Shown here: in pieces, positions 47,068 to 60,216 of the stretch
How the letters are laid out: every line of letters begins with the position of its first letter
How positions within the stretch are numbered: the first letter of the stretch is position 1
From: JAJEFO01 sp965221845
GTDB lineage: Bacteria; Pseudomonadota; Alphaproteobacteria; Rhodobacterales; Rhodobacteraceae
DNA: 64,000 nucleotides
Reading direction: 5' to 3'
Assembly (NCBI GenBank): GCA_965221845.1
Contig: OZ244919.1
Coordinates: 992,001-1,056,000 of the forward strand
The notes under the pieces: generated by a model
What the model was told of the DNA's origin: nothing
Database searches by the model: none
The model's input: only the letters and a program-made list of their open reading frames with translations
Position numbers and translations under genes: made by a program

Positions 47068-48511
47068 AGCATCCATGTCTTGGGTCAAGCCCGGATCCGG
47101 CCTTTTCCGGGGGCCGGGACCGGGGATTTCCACAGCCTGTCCACATCCCGGCGGCCGTCCGGGCAGGGGCAGGCGGCCCGGCCGCAAGGGCGCGGCCGGA
47201 CGGCTGGTTCCCTTCGGGCCCCGGCGGGCCGCCGGGGGGCGCGGCCCGTCCGGGCGTCAGGCGGCGGCCGCCGACCTGTCCTCCCAGGTGCGCCGGTCGC
47301 GGAGCAGCGCATTCGCGGTGACGACGAGCTTCCGCATGACCGCGGTCACGGCGACCTTGTGGTGCCTGCCCCTTTCCCGGAGCCGGCCGTGCCTCTCCAT
47401 CATGTCGGGATCGGACATGCAGGCCGCCATCGCCGCCATGTACAGGACGTCCCTCGGACGCCGCCGCCCGCCGGTCATGTGGCGCCCGCCCCTGAGGGTG
47501 CCGCTGTCGCGGGCGAAGGGGGCGACGCCGACCGGGGCGGCGGCCCGGCGGTTGCCGATCGCGCCCGGCCCGCCCGCCCGGGCGACCGGGGACGCGGCCG
47601 TGACCGGGCCGATGCCCGGCACCGGGGCCGGATGCCGCAGCTCTCCGCCAGGCCCTCCGAGCCCTTGACAAGTTCCTCGATCCGCCGGCCGGACGCGGCG
47701 ACGGCGCCGTCCAGTTCCTCCAGCACCCTCCGGACGGGGCCGTCCGCGTCCGGCTCTCCGACCTCGCCCGGGACCGCCTTCAGTTCCGCGCGCCGGTCGA
47801 CGAGGGCCTCCCGCAGCACGAGCATGTCGCGGAGCCTGTCGACGGTGACGTCGGCCGGCGCGGTGGGCGCCATGTCCGGGAACGCGGCGCGCAGGGCGGC
47901 CGGCACGCGCGCGTCGACCCTGTCGGCCTTCGCCAGCTCGCCGCCGGCCCTGACGAAGTCCCGGGACTGGCGCGGGTCGCCACGACGACCTTGAAGCCCC
48001 TGTCATGCAGCGACTGCAGGAGGGCCCGGTGCATCCGTCCCGTGGCCTCCGGGACGGCCCGCTCCGCATTCCCTTCCCCGGGAGGCGGGCGACCTTGCGG
48101 AACCCGTCCGTGTCGTTGGTGGCGGCGTGATCCCGCCCGCCCGGGCGGATGTCCGGCGACTTCCTGCTCACGTCGATTCCCGCAGCTGCGGTGGTCATGT
48201 CTCCCGCTCCTGTCCTCGCGACGGTCCGGTTCCCGGACCCGGCGTCCATCGGGACCCGGGAGGCCAACGGGAGGGCGGGCCGACCACGCTCGTCGACGGA
48301 TCCGCTCGCGCGATCCAGGGCCGCTCCGGTCCGGCCCGTCCTGCGGGGCCAGGCCCCGCACCCCCTCCGCCCGGCCGGGCGGAGGGGGTCCCGGACCCGG
48401 CATCGACCGGGAGGGCGCCGGGAGGCAAGGAACGGCTTTTCCACAGGAATCCGCCCCCGACTTTTCCACAGCCACCTCCTTGGTCATTGCCGGTTCGCTG
48501 AACATGCGAGG
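47068..48511 (-). mobile_element. IS110-family element, full length
   Basis: 1444 bp with the same termini as the nested copy at 30.1-31.3 kb (AGCATCCATGTCTTGGG at the left and GCTGAACATGCGAGG at the right in this orientation). No target duplication is present, as expected for IS110. It contains a frameshifted transposase and long GC-rich flanks on both sides of it; the outer 250 bp hold no gene. Confidence 0.85.
47257..48198 (-). pseudogene. IS110-family transposase, frameshifted
   Basis: The four parts of the family are present but in different frames. First comes AGIDVSRKSPDI (the first Asp of the DEDD site) with GFRKVARLP, then EATGRMHRALLQSLHDRGFK. Next are DRVDARVPAALRAAFPDM (a DRxDA-type motif), LVLREALVDRRAELKAVP and RRIEELVKGSEGLAES. 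Last are PVPGIGPVTAASPVA, GNRRAAAPVGVAPFARDSGT and KVAVTAVMRKLVVTANALLR with RDRRTWED. At least three frame changes (near 48080, 47970 and 47640) inactivate it. Confidence 0.85.
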
Positions 48512-48566
48512 CCGACCAGGTCCGCAAGGATTTCGAGACTGAAATGGCGCGGCTTGGCCTGGACGT

Positions 48567-49472
48567 GTGCTCGCGGCCTTCGCCGCGGACAGGCACGGCG
48601 TCCGCCCCCGCGCACTCGGCGTCCGCCCCCGCGCAGTCGGGGTCGGGCATCTCGACGTCGACACCATCCTCGCCTTCCTCGACCATCCCAGGAACGGGCG
48701 TGGAAACGGGGTCCGCACCCGCAACACCCGTCTCGCCGCGATCAGGAGCCTCTTCCGGTTCCTGGAGTTCCGGCATCCGGACCGTCTCGACATGGCGGCT
48801 CGGGTGCGCGCGCCCCCGCAGAGGAAAGGCGATGTTCCCGGAACGGAACATCTCGACCGGAACGAGGTGAAAGCGCTGCTGAAGGCCCCGGACGCCGCCA
48901 CCAGGCCTGGAACCCGGGACCGGGCGATGCCGTGCCTCGCCTGCAACGCCGGGCTCCGCGTCTCCGAACCGGTCGGCCTCGGCCTCGACGACGTCAGGAC
49001 GCCGCGGCTCGACGAGGTCCGGGTAATGGGCAAGGGACGGCGGGCCTGCGTTCTGCCGCTCTGGAAGGAGACGGCCGGCGCGCTCGCGGCATGGCTCGCC
49101 GTCCGCCCCGGGGCTCCCGACCGCCACCTGTTCCTGAACGCGTCGGAACGGGGCATGACCCGGCGCGGCTTCGCTAGGCGGCTCGATCTGCATGCCGCGA
49201 CGGCGGCGCGGACAGAACCGTCGATCGCGCACCGGAAGGTGACGCCGCACGTCCTGCGACACGCCTGCGCCCTGAACATCCTCGAGGCCACCAGCGACAT
49301 CCGCAGGGTCTCGCTGTGGCTGGGGCACCAGTCGCTCCAGACCACGGAGATGTACCTTCGCAAGGATCCCGCCGAAAACCGGGCACCATCCTGAAGTGGC
49401 GTTCCCCGGGCCTCGGCAAGGGACGGTTCGAGGGCGTGAGGGACGAGCTGATGGCGATGCTCTCGAACGTCT
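48567..49472 (+). pseudogene. Tyrosine recombinase, truncated and frameshifted
   Basis: The catalytic domain is readable: ACNAGLRVSEPVGLGL (Arg I), EVRVMGKGRRACVLPL (Lys), TPHVLRHACALNILE (H-x-x-R), SLWLGHQSLQTTEMYL (His and the nucleophile Tyr). The core-binding domain is incomplete at the 5' end and contains a 21-bp tandem duplication (GVRPRAL, GVRPRAV, near 48597-48640). After RKDPAEN the frame ends early; the expected tail, GKGRFEGVRDELMAMLSNV, follows in another frame up to 49472. It resembles the small XerD-like recombinases of IS91-type and Tn-borne integrase sets. Probably inactive. Confidence 0.75.
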
Positions 49473-49653
49473 GAGCCTGAACCTTTATGTGCACCTGATC
49501 AGCGGAAAGGGCGTGTCATGACAGGCAGACGGGATTCAGGATTTCCATAGCTGCCCCGTTCCCATAAGGTCAGGATCCAGGACACCTCCGGGGGCCATGA
49601 AGGGGGACGGGGCGCGGCAGGTGTCTGTTCGTCCTGGGTCCTGGGCCGGGGAC

Positions 49654-50217
49654 TCAGCGCACCGTTGCGGCAAGACTGGTCCAGTTGCTGCCGCTGGCTG
49701 CTGTGTCGGGGCTGTAGCCGCCTGACGGGCAGGCGGGGTCGTCATTCGGCCAGGAGCGATGCCGCTGGTTGATGCTGGCGATCAGATCCTCTTCCCAGGC
49801 TTGAAACCGGATTCCGGTGATGACCAGTTTGATGGTCAGGGGGCCCTTGCCTTTCAGATCGGCAATCCTGTAGTGCAGGCCGCCGCCTTCCCGCTGCCCG
49901 CAGGAAATGACGGTCGTCCCGGTCTTCAGCGTGGCGCGTGGGCAGCCGTTCACACCATCACTATCCTCGCAGGTGATCCGGTAATCGACCTTCAGGACCC
50001 CGCCATGCACCCGGTCGACCTCGGTGTAGTAGCGGGCATCAATTGAGTCCGTGATGATGACGCGCAGCGGGAGATAGTCCCCGATCGGGTGGGCCCAGGC
50101 CTCGGCCGTGATGTCCGGGATGGTGGTGGGGGTCTGTGCGGGCGCGGGCGCGGCGAAGGCGGCCAGCAAGAGGGCGGCGGCAAAGCGAAGGGGAGAGGGG
50201 GGGGGCAAGCGAGTCAT
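49654..50217 (-). CDS. Hypothetical secreted protein
   Basis: 187 aa from the ATG at 50217, with GGAGG eight bases upstream. A Sec signal peptide is clear: MTRLPPPS, a hydrophobic core FAAALLLAAFAAPAPAQ and a cleavage site after APAQ. The mature part has one cysteine pair in ITCEDSDGVNGCPRATLK, another Cys in VISCGQREGG and one near the end (DDPACPSGG). Predicted beta-rich; periplasmic or exported. Family unknown. It diverges from the RT-like fragment by 63 bp. Confidence 0.7.
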   Translation of the reverse strand: MTRLPPPSPLRFAAALLLAAFAAPAPAQTPTTIPDITAEAWAHPIGDYLPLRVIITDSIDARYYTEVDRVHGGVLKVDYRITCEDSDGVNGCPRATLKTGTTVISCGQREGGGLHYRIADLKGKGPLTIKLVITGIRFQAWEEDLIASINQRHRSWPNDDPACPSGGYSPDTAASGSNWTSLAATVR

Positions 50218-50279
50218 GATGATGTCCTCCAATCATTGAAGAGCCGGCACCTTACCGCCTTGACCATCGGGAGGGAAGG

Positions 50280-50564
50280 TTGAATTCCAGACAGGCAATG
50301 ATTTGGCAGGTGAAGCAGATCGTGCATCGAAGCGGCCTTCGACTGAAGCCGGAAAAGGGGGCCAGCCTGATTTCGGGGCCGGCCAACATAACCGGGGTGA
50401 TCGTGCGTGGAGAGCAGACGTTCCTTCCGAACCGTCAACTGAAGGCCTTGGCCAAGTCAAAGCAGGAGCGGCGCTTGGCAGGGACGCCCGAAACACGACA
50501 ACGCCTGGACAGCCAGATCGCGAGGCGAAAGGCCCAGCGGGCGCAGGTCGAAGCAAGACCGTGA
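50280..50564 (+). pseudogene. Retron-type reverse transcriptase, C-terminal fragment
   Basis: 94 codons. The start, IWQVKQIVHRSGLRLKPEKG, followed by GPANITGVIVRGEQTFLPNR, matches the region after the catalytic YADD in retron/bacterial RTs (a G-hxhNxxKT element, then the (V/I)TGhxV strand and an N/R-rich turn). The tail, TRQRLDSQIARRKAQRAQVE, fits the thumb helix. The fingers, palm and catalytic YADD are missing, so this is a leftover. No msr-msd structure can be seen. Its 3' side runs directly into ISAs1 debris. Assignment is by motif recall. Confidence 0.5.
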
Positions 50565-50659
50565 AGTGGCCTTGCAGGCAGGACGCTCAGGCAGGAAACA
50601 GGTTCGCCTTCTCCATTCGCACGGATCTTCGACGGGGGCGGGGATCCCCGCCCCGGCAA

Positions 50660-51753
50660 CGCGGTTCGCCACGATCTCCACGAAATGCTCATGATCGCCC
50701 TTCCCTGCATGGTCTGCGGGGGTCAGGCCTGCACGGACATGGAGCTTTCCGGGCGGTCGAAGGAGGCCTCCGGCGCTTCATGAAGCCGGAGCACGGCATC
50801 CCGAGCCACGACGCCTTCTCGCGCCTGCCCGGGTCCTCGACCCGGAAGGCCTGCAGCGGGCGCTGGTCCGCCTTGCGGCGGACCGGGCCGGTCGGCCGGG
50901 GCCGGACGTGACCGCGACCCGTGGCAAGACGCTGCGGCGGTCCTTCGAGGACGCCTCGGCGCGGTCGCCGCTCCACGTCGCGGGCGCCTTCGCCGCCGGC
51001 GCGCGGCTGGCGCTCGGCCAGGTCCGGGCGGCCGGCAGGTCCAACGAGACCACCGCGCTGCCGGCGCTGCCGGATCTTCCCGGCGTCGCGGGATGCGCCG
51101 TGACCGCCGACGCGATGCACGCGCAGCGGGACACGGCACGGCGGACCGCGGAGGCGGGAGGCAGCTGAGTCCTGGCGCTCAAGGGGAACCGGGAGACGCT
51201 TCGCGACGACGTCCGGATCCACATGGCGGACCCGGAGAACGCCGGAAGGATGCTGCGCTTCAGGGACGTGGACAAGGGCCACGGGCGCATCGAGACCCGC
51301 GAGGCGGCGGTCTCCCACGACGTCGGCGCCCTGCAGGACCTGCATCGCTGGCCCGCCCTGCAGGCCGTCGGGCAGGTGACGGCGACGCGGGAGACCGGCG
51401 GCGAGCGGAGCACGGAGACCCGTTTCCTCCCGCTCGGCGAGAGGCTCGCCCCGGAGCGGTTTCCCGATGCGGTGCGCTCGCACCGGGCCGTGGAGAATTC
51501 CCTGCACCGGGTCCTGGACGTGACCATGGGGGAGGACGGCCTGCGCAACCGCAGGGACAGCGGCCCCGAAAACCTGGCGACGATGCGGAAGCCGGCGCCC
51601 GACCTGGCGCGGGCGACCGACGGCGGGAAGGTCACGTCGACGCGCGGGAAGCCGAAGAAGGCCGGCCGGGACGACCGCTTCCTGCCCAGGCTCGTCGGCG
51701 CCGCGGCACGCCTCCACAAGGAGGCGGAAACGGAGGAAATCCAAATGCGATAG
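50660..51753 (+). pseudogene. ISAs1-family transposase, frameshifted
   Basis: The recognisable order is HDLHEMLMIALPCMVCGGQA and then, in other frames, HGIPSHDAFSRLPG, VTADAMHAQRDTARRTAEAG (catalytic Asp region), a TGA interrupting before VLALKGNRETLRDDV, DKGHGRIETREAAV and RSHRAVENSLHRVLDVTMGE (W/H-x-IEN-L-H region), ending GAAARLHKEAETEE. The overall pattern is the H-repeat/ISAs1 transposase with at least three breaks. It is a different subgroup from the fragment at 14.3-14.9 kb. Confidence 0.8.
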
Positions 51754-51921
51754 CCCTACATCCCGTGCGGGCGCCTCCTGCAGGACCCTGCGGGCGAGCG
51801 GGATCTCCCTGCGTCCGGCCCTCCAGGCTCATGGCGCCATCTCCCCGGCCTCCCCGGAACCCGTCCCGCGGCATCGTGCCATGGCGGCCGGGACGCCTCC
51901 CGCGGGATCGCGCGGCGGCGG

Positions 51922-53706
51922 TCATTCCCCGGGCGGCAGCGTCCGCAGCCGCAGCTCGCGCAGCCGCTCCGGTTCCGCCTCCTTCGGCGCGCCCGTCATG
52001 GGGTCCTCCGCGCGCTGGTTCATCGGGAAGAGGATGACCTCGCGGATGCTCTCCTCGCCTGCCAGGAGCATGACGATCCGGTCGATCCCCGCCGCGCAGC
52101 CGCCGTGGGGCGGCGCGCCGAAGCGCAGCGCCTCGGCGAGGCCGCCGAAGCGGGCGCGCACCTCGTCCTCCCCGTAGCCCGCGATCGCGAAGGCGCGGTA
52201 CAGGACCTCGGGCCGGTGGCTGCGGATCGCGCCGGACGCGATCTCGTGGCCGTTGCAGACCAGGTCGTACTGAAAGCCGAGGACGTCCAGCGGGTCGCCC
52301 TCGAGCGCGGCCATGCCCCCCTGCGGCATCGAGAACGGGTTGTGCTCGAAGCCGATCCCGCCCGTCTCCCCGTCCTCCGCGTAGAGCGGGAAGTCGACGA
52401 TCCAGGCGAAGGCGAACCGGTCCTTCTCGGCAAGCCCGAGCTCCTCGCCCACGCGCACGCGGGCCCGTGCCGCCGCGGCCTCGAAGTCCCTCGCCCGGCC
52501 GCAGAGGAAGAAGGCCGCGTCGCCCGCGGACAGGCCGAGCTGCGCCCTGAGGGCCTCCGCGCGCCCGGGGCCGACGTTCCGCGCGACCGGCCCCGCCGCC
52601 TCCGTGCCGCCCTCGCCGCCGCGCCAGACGATGCAGCCCATGCCCGGAAGGCCCTCGCCCCGGGCGAACGCGTCCATGCGGTCGCAGAACCGCCGGCCGC
52701 CGCCGCCGGGCGCGGGAATCGCGCGGACCTCCGTCCCCTCCCGCTCCAGGATCCGCGCGAACGTCGCGAACCCCGACCCCCGGAAATGCGCCGAGACGTC
52801 CGCCATCCTGACGGGAACCCGCAGGTCGGGCTTGTCGGTGCCGTACCAGAGCATCGCGTCGCGATGCGCGATCCGCCGCCAGCCGGCGGCCGCGTCCACG
52901 CCGCGGCCGTCCGCGAACTCCGAGAACACCCCCTCGATCACCGGCGAGACCGTGTCGAGCACGTCCTGCTGCGTGACGAAGCTCATCTCCATGTCGAGCT
53001 GGTAGAAGTCGGCGGGCGAGCGGTCGGCCCGCGGGTCCTCGTCGCGGAAGCACGGCGCGACCTGGAAGTACCGGTCGAAGCCGGAAACCATCAGGAGCTG
53101 CTTGAACTGCTGCGGCGCCTGCGGAAGGGCGTAGAACCTGCCCGGATGAAGCCGCGACGGCACGAGGAAGTCGCGCGCCCCCTCGGGGCTGGACGCCGTG
53201 AGGATCGGCGTCTGGTGCTCGCGGAACCCCGCGCCCCACATGCGCCTGCGGATGCTGGCCACGACGTCGGAGCGGAGCTTCATGTTGCGCTGCATCGCCT
53301 CGCGCCGGAGGTCGAGGAACCGGTACCGCAGCCGCGTCTCCTCCGGGTGCGCCTGGTCGCCGGACACCGCCAGCGGAAGCTCCTCCGCGGCGCCCAGGAC
53401 CTCCAGCTCCCGGATGAGGACCTCGATGCCGCCCGTGGGGATCCCCGGGTTGGCGAGGCCGGCCGCCCGCGCCCTCACCTCGCCGTCCACGCGGACGCAC
53501 CACTCCGGACGGACCCTCCCCGCCTCCGCGAAGGCCGGACTGTCCCGGTCCGCGACGGCCTGGGTCACGCCGTAGTGGTCGCGGATGTCGATGAACAGGA
53601 CGCCGCCATGGTCCCGGACCCGGTGCACCCAGCCGGAAAGGCGCACCGCCGCGCCCGCATGGGAGGCGTCGAGCTCCCCGCAGTCGTGGCTTCGATAGGC
53701 GTGCAT
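51922..53706 (-). CDS. aspS: Aspartate--tRNA ligase
   Basis: Class IIb synthetase. 594 aa from MHAYRSHDCGELDASHAG, the standard bacterial start; longer readings are not supported. OB-fold anticodon domain (RLSGWVHRVRDHGGVLFIDI). Motif 2 is FRDEDPRADRSPADFYQLDM and motif 3 GGCAAGIDRIVMLLAGEE. The GAD insertion domain (about 290-420) is present, as in bacterial-type AspRS. Probably the non-discriminating form common in alphaproteobacteria, but that needs specificity data. It is flanked on both sides by IS debris. Confidence 0.97.
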   Translation of the reverse strand: MHAYRSHDCGELDASHAGAAVRLSGWVHRVRDHGGVLFIDIRDHYGVTQAVADRDSPAFAEAGRVRPEWCVRVDGEVRARAAGLANPGIPTGGIEVLIRELEVLGAAEELPLAVSGDQAHPEETRLRYRFLDLRREAMQRNMKLRSDVVASIRRRMWGAGFREHQTPILTASSPEGARDFLVPSRLHPGRFYALPQAPQQFKQLLMVSGFDRYFQVAPCFRDEDPRADRSPADFYQLDMEMSFVTQQDVLDTVSPVIEGVFSEFADGRGVDAAAGWRRIAHRDAMLWYGTDKPDLRVPVRMADVSAHFRGSGFATFARILEREGTEVRAIPAPGGGGRRFCDRMDAFARGEGLPGMGCIVWRGGEGGTEAAGPVARNVGPGRAEALRAQLGLSAGDAAFFLCGRARDFEAAAARARVRVGEELGLAEKDRFAFAWIVDFPLYAEDGETGGIGFEHNPFSMPQGGMAALEGDPLDVLGFQYDLVCNGHEIASGAIRSHRPEVLYRAFAIAGYGEDEVRARFGGLAEALRFGAPPHGGCAAGIDRIVMLLAGEESIREVILFPMNQRAEDPMTGAPKEAEPERLRELRLRTLPPGE

Positions 53707-53859
53707 GCGCGTGCGCCTCCCGGTTGCCGTGCGCCAGTGCGCCAGAAAGCCCGCAGCCGCCCGGAAGTCAAGCGGGCGCGAGACGACGGGATGCCGCATC
53801 CGCGCGGAGCGGGCGGACGCGCCGCTCCGCCGGGACCGGAGCCGACGGACGGAACGTCT

Positions 53860-54120
53860 CGTCATGCGCCCGGATGCTGGCGGAGCTGCCGAACGCACAC
53901 GGCGCCGACGAGACCGGGCGGGCGGTCGCCGCCGCGCTGGAGCGCGGATCGTGCCGTCCGGAAACGGCGTGCCCCGTCCTCGAGGAGCGCCGCCGCGCGC
54001 AGGGCCTGCCGCCCATCAGCATCGCCGACGGCGGCCGCGACATGCACGGAACGACGCCGCGGGGGACCGGCCTCGGCGCCTGCGCCAGGCCCGCGAAGCG
54101 CGAGGGGGGACGGGGCATGA
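53860..54120 (+). pseudogene. IS21 IstA-like C-terminal remnant
   Basis: A plus-strand frame reads ADETGRAVAAALERGSC, CPVLEERRRAQGLPPISIA and GGRDMHGTTPRGTGLGACAR and ends in a stop that overlaps a further ATG. This resembles the end of an IS21 IstA protein (AVxxALExG...VxxxLxRR...) and the usual overlap with istB. The rest of the element is absent. Assignment is tentative. Confidence 0.35.
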
Positions 54121-54128
54121 GCGGAACG

Positions 54129-54156
54129 GGTGTTGCACTTCAGAGTGGAACGGGGG
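54129..54156. repeat. Solo IS30 terminal repeat
   Basis: The 28 bases from GGTGTTGCACTTCAGAGTGG through AACGGGGG are the exact reverse complement of the left boundary of the IS30 copy (12804-12831). No IS30 transposase is recognisable beside it, so this is a solo end left by deletion, or one end of a decayed copy. Confidence 0.65.
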
Positions 54157-54339
54157 GTCAATGCCCGCACAGGATTTCCGGAAACGTTCACCGGTCTCCG
54201 GTCCGGCCGCGCCCGGACCGAAGGGTCAGGGCGCGGTCGACCCGTCCGGTTCGCCGGTCGGGCCGGTGCCGCGCATGGGTCTGCTGTCATCCCTATCGCT
54301 CCGAACGCGGGCGCCGCCGCCTCCGGCGGGGATGTCCGG

Positions 54340-54430
54340 GTACGCTGGTCTGCGAGGCCGGATATGAGGGCTTCTGGCTGGCGCGCCGCCTGGAGGGCGC
54401 GGATGTCGTGGTTGTCAGGGTGATCCTCCC
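54340..54430 (+). pseudogene. IS110-type N-terminal transposase fragment
   Basis: About 30 codons: LVCEAGYEGFWLARRLEGAD then VVVVRVILPDRR, the IS110 element (CYEAGxDGFWLxRxL). It belongs to a different IS110 subgroup than the two larger copies. The preceding 54157-54339 shows no recognisable gene. Confidence 0.5.
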
Positions 54431-54442
54431 GGACCGCCGTCT

Positions 54443-55159
54443 TCAGGGGGCAGGCCCGGTAGATGAACAGAGCTCCGCCCGCAGCGCGCTTTCGAGATCG
54501 TCCCGCCGATCCAGAAAGGCCAGCCTGCAGACCTCCGGAAGCGACGATGCCGTCAGTCCCGGAAGAACGCGCGACGCCGGAACCGAAGTCGGGCCGGAGG
54601 AAACCTGCAGGTCAAGGATATCCACGGAGGAAATGCGTCCGCTGCGGTCAATCGCCCCACGCCACATTTCCGGAATGCCGAGCCGCGCGTATTTGGCCGG
54701 CTTGTCGGGATCGGCGTGCGTGTCGTCGATCTCCACGACGAGATCCGGCGGCGTTGCCTCGGCGAACGCCCTGCCCAGTCCGGGATCTTCCCCCCATGCC
54801 TTCCGGAACGCGGTCGCCTTTTCGCCAATATAGAACGAGGCGTCCGGCTCATGCCCGGTGCCCGAAGGATCTTCGGGGCGCTTCCAGCGAGTGCCGCCGA
54901 GCTTCTGCGGGTCCGACCCAAGGATCCGTCCGGCAAGAACGACCACATCGTCTGCCCCGCGGCTCATCCCTTCATGGGATACCGACGGGCTCATCCAGGA
55001 TACGATGCCGGAGAGCGCGTCAATGGACACGCGGCGTCCCATCTGGTTCCAGTCCAGGCCCGCCAGGCGGGCGACGAGGTCCGGAGCGGCCTTCAGGGTC
55101 CAGATGCGCGATCCGGTCCGCCCCCTGACCGGAGAGGGAATGGCAAGCTGGTCGTTCAT
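54443..55159 (-). CDS. Uma2 family endonuclease-like protein
   Basis: 238 aa, DUF820/Uma2 (PD-(D/E)XK fold). Core motifs are a EPDASFYIG strand (Asp), ATPPDLVVEIDDTHAD (Asp/Glu) and KPAKYARLGIPEMWRG (Lys). The family is best known from cyanobacteria; its role is unsettled, with links to mobile DNA. The gene is intact and lies between an IS110 scrap and ISKra4. The C-terminal third (SSVDILDLQVSSG, then helices) is typical. Confidence 0.85.
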   Translation of the reverse strand: MNDQLAIPSPVRGRTGSRIWTLKAAPDLVARLAGLDWNQMGRRVSIDALSGIVSWMSPSVSHEGMSRGADDVVVLAGRILGSDPQKLGGTRWKRPEDPSGTGHEPDASFYIGEKATAFRKAWGEDPGLGRAFAEATPPDLVVEIDDTHADPDKPAKYARLGIPEMWRGAIDRSGRISSVDILDLQVSSGPTSVPASRVLPGLTASSLPEVCRLAFLDRRDDLESALRAELCSSTGPAP

Positions 55160-55232
55160 GCGCCGAACCTTGCACGGGACGGGATTTCATGCAAGGTGCT
55201 GCGTTGGCTAGTGGTTAGTTCGATATAAGAGA

Positions 55233-56770
55233 GAGCCTCTTGCAGAACTCCGCGGACGAGCGGTTTTTTCCCGCGCCCGCTCGGTCCTGAAGGACGCGTT
55301 CGAGACGCCTGGCGACTGCGGCGACACGGTCGAAGCCGGCGGCGGAACATGCCGGAAGGCGGAGGTGACGCCAGGCCGGGCGATGACGGTGTTCGGCCCG
55401 GTCGACTTTCTCCGTTCGCGGCATCGCCCCTCGGGGACCGGCGCGTCCGTGGTTCCCGCCGAGGCCGTCCTCGGCCTGACGCCGTGCGGGACGGCGCCGG
55501 CGGCGGCGGGCCTGTCGATGCATCTGACGGTCGGCCTGACGGCCCGCGAGAGCGAGGACGCCTGGAAAAGGCTCTGCGGGAGCGGCCCCTCGACGGCATC
55601 GCTGATACGGCTTTCCGGAGAGGCCGGAGGCCGCATGGAGGCGTGCTCCGGCGAGATCCTGCCGGGTCTCCGTGAGCGGGAGGAAATGCCCGAGGGGGCG
55701 GTTTCGCTGCTGGTCTCGCTCGACGGCGTGATGATGCGGATGAACGCCGAGGAAACGGACGGAAAGCCGACGGACGCTGGCTGGCGCGAGGCGTCGTGCG
55801 GCGTCGTGGCCCTGGTCGACGCCGAAGGCAGCATGCCGGGAGCCGATGCTTCGGGCGCCTCCCGGAGCGGGGAAAGGCGAGCCTGAAGTCGCAGCCGAGG
55901 CCGAGGCGCTGCACTGGCTGGCGCTCAAACCGGACCTGAGGCTCGCGGCGGTGGCCGACGGCGCGAAGGACAACCGGCCCTTCCTGGAATCGCCGGTCCC
56001 CGATGTCATGCCTGTCGATTTCCGGCACGCGGCCCGGCATCCGGGCGCCGCGGCCGACGCCGCCTTCGGCCCGGACACGGCCGCGGGAACGGCGTGGTCC
56101 GGGAAGTGGCGGCACGTCCTGCGCCACGACCCCGGGGGCGTCGGCAGGGTGATCGACGCCATGCGCCACCTGCTTCGGAAGGGAAAGGGGGCCGACGACG
56201 TCCGGAGGGAGCCGGCCTGCTTCCGCAGCAACCGCCGCCGCATGGAATGCGCGGACGCCGCCGACGCGGGCCACCCCATCGGATCGGGATCCGTGGAATC
56301 CGCAAACAAGGTCCTGGTGACGGCCCGGATGAAGCGCTCCGGCCAGGGCCGGGGCCGCGACGGCGGTCAGGGCGCCCGGCCTTCCGGTCGTCCCCGGGTC
56401 CGGACGCCTCGACCGGGCATGGGCCGCGCCGGTCCCGGGCACGGGCCGCCACGGCGGCTGGAAGCCGCAACCCGCCAACGACAACCGCCCGGTGGAGCGC
56501 ATCGCGCTCGCCGCGTGATTCGCGGGTAGAACATCAGTGGTTCAAAAAGTGAACCATACGAGAATCGCACCCAGTCCTGAGGTTCCCCTTGAAACCGGCG
56601 CCAGGCCTCTGATACGAACTCTCCCACGGACATGGGCCGTCTCCCTGCATGTTGCGGACCTCGCGCCCCGTTCATGCCGGAGTGACTGCTCCATGGCCAA
56701 GCCTGGCCGTCGAAAAAGCGCCCGTTTCACGGCAGAATACCGCTCGACCGCGGAGTTCTGCAAGCGGCTC
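55233..56770 (+). mobile_element. ISKra4-family element
   Basis: 1538 bp with inverted ends, GAGCCTCTTGCAGAACTCCG at 55233 and, reversed, GAGCCGCTTGCAGAACTCCG at 56770; the similarity continues for about 30 bp. It holds an ISKra4-type transposase on the plus strand, in two or three frames. No clear target duplication is present. The right end is only 34 bp before the carB start codon. Confidence 0.85.
55365..56560 (+). pseudogene. ISKra4-family transposase, frameshifted
   Basis: First frame: VSLLVSLDGVMMRMNAEETD (catalytic Asp) and GWREASCGVVALVDAEGS. Second frame: LRLAAVADGAKDNRPFLES (second Asp), PVDFRHAARHP, WRHVLRHDPGGVGRVIDAM, CFRSNRRRMECADAADAG and HPIGSGSVESANKVLVTARM (Glu), then KRSG. 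This is the ISKra4 pattern (SxDG...ADGAKDNW...DFYHAAEHL...PIGSGxVEAACK). The break near 55840 and an early C-terminal frame change make it inactive. 56560-56770 contains no gene. Confidence 0.85.
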
Positions 56771-56804
56771 GCACGGCAACTTGCGCGTGACCACGAGGCA
56801 GCGG

Positions 56805-60176
<3,372 letters not shown>

Positions 60177-60216
60177 GGGTCCGGCTTGCGGCCTCAGAGC
60201 TTGGCCTAGGCTGTGT

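Larger units (their letters stand above)
46815..48560 (+). pseudogene. Hypothetical protein gene interrupted by IS110
   Basis: The left part (46815-47067) encodes about 84 residues, with GIIFGEGRMPAPVRKQAP, AIREWPGRLLKTLR and KDLRMWRTVLPNMPKWLPDD. Removing the IS110 copy (47068-48511) joins it in frame to DQVRKDFETEMARLGLD (48512-48560). Together this is a plausible charged, helical protein of about 100 residues. The product then runs into the truncated start of a tyrosine recombinase. Not recognised; the start may be the ATG at 46857 (MNVDAEG). Confidence 0.5.

Noticed and set aside
52105..54120. 671-codon plus-strand open frame opposite aspS
   Set aside because: Shadow of AspRS; only the part after about 53860 shows any independent resemblance (IstA-like).
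56540..56675. Minus-strand piece MSVGEFVSEAWRRFQGEPQ, possible other transposase N-terminus
   Set aside because: Too short to assign and lies within the ISKra4 borders; the resemblance to RRFQGEL-type transposases is faint.
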